DNA of 34,259 nucleotides from an uncultured Anaerolineae bacterium. Lineage in GTDB: Bacteria > Chloroflexota > Anaerolineae > Anaerolineales > Villigracilaceae. Numbering within the stretch: the first letter of the stretch is position 1; every line of letters starts with the position of its first letter. This document shows, in pieces, positions 34,109 to 34,259 of this stretch. The stretch is from contig CAINXK010000306.1 of the NCBI GenBank assembly GCA_903854805.1, positions 1-34,259 on the forward strand, in the 5' to 3' direction. The translations under genes were made by a program, and so were the position numbers. The notes beneath the pieces are model-generated. The model made no database searches. It was not told the DNA's origin and saw nothing but the letters and a program-made list of their open reading frames with translations.

Positions 34109-34259
34109 ATGGGCGACAATATCGTTGATACCACAAAACCATCTGCTGGCCGGATTTATGATTATTTTTTAGGCGGCAGTCATAATTTCGAAATTGACCG
34201 CATGGCAGGCGACCAGGTGCTTGCGCTGATTCCGTTCGTTACCAAGTTCTCGCGCCTGC
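34109..34259 (+). CDS. SAM-dependent methyltransferase, PF04672-like (3' end cut by window)
   Basis: Only the first 50 codons are present. They read MGDNIVDTTKPSAGRIYDYF, then LGGSHNFEIDRMAGDQV. This matches the start of the PF04672 S-adenosylmethionine methyltransferase family (formerly DUF574), where a D-T-x-x-P-S-x-x-R-x-Y-D-Y-x-L-G-G stretch is typical. The family is common in Actinobacteria and some Chloroflexota; substrates are largely unknown. AAAGGAG lies about 10 nt before the ATG and a promoter lies upstream, so the start is well supported. Everything downstream is outside the window. Confidence 0.85.
   Translation, partial: MGDNIVDTTKPSAGRIYDYFLGGSHNFEIDRMAGDQVLALIPFVTKFSRL

Overview
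The window looks like chromosomal DNA of moderate GC from an environmental bacterium, most likely a Chloroflexota member of the Anaerolineae type. That placement is an inference from gene content: Pro-Thr-Ala-Thr linker repeats in a secreted protein, a very large bacterial alpha-2-macroglobulin, a Moco-sulfurase-like PLP enzyme, a DUF362 protein, multi-domain PAS/GAF/TPR histidine kinases and a PF04672-type methyltransferase. I see no rRNA, tRNA, CRISPR array, transposase or phage gene.

Left part (1-12.6 kb): a 5'-truncated PAS-PAS histidine kinase is translationally coupled (ATGA overlap) to an unusual protein that joins a response-regulator receiver, a HAD-IIB phosphatase, a HerA/FtsK-like P-loop ATPase and a DUF5752-like C-terminus. 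Facing it is a 2058-residue membrane-anchored alpha-2-macroglobulin with a CxEQ thioester motif. Next, on the same strand, is a secreted glycoside-hydrolase-like protein with a Pro/Thr linker and a C-terminal beta-sandwich-like module. Its leader carries a convincing cyclic-di-GMP-I riboswitch followed by an intrinsic terminator, so production of this exoenzyme is probably set by c-di-GMP.

Middle part (12.9-26.1 kb): xpt and guaA (xanthine to XMP to GMP); two overlapping membrane-protein genes; a signal-peptide/vWA-like/TM/FHA protein overlapping a PP2C phosphatase; a Moco-sulfurase-like PLP enzyme divergent from a DUF362 iron-sulfur protein; and a TPR-GAF-GAF histidine kinase. Several genes end in long, perfect, short-loop hairpins without a T-run.

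Right part (26.8-34.3 kb): a compact minus-strand operon marR - SDR - ABC half-transporter A - ABC half-transporter B starts at a near-consensus promoter with a direct repeat over its leader. The two ABC subunits show the complementary catalytic asymmetry of heterodimeric exporters. A second SDR gene lies upstream of the operon. A gap of about 1 kb follows. It is dense in inverted repeats and holds three 11-bp tandem repeats, an orphan minus-strand terminator and a possible structured minus-strand RNA. The window ends in the first 50 codons of a PF04672-type SAM-dependent methyltransferase.

Best candidates for something undescribed: the receiver-HAD-HerA fusion with its kinase, the c-di-GMP riboswitch controlling the secreted hydrolase, and the structured non-coding gap at 33.4-33.9 kb.
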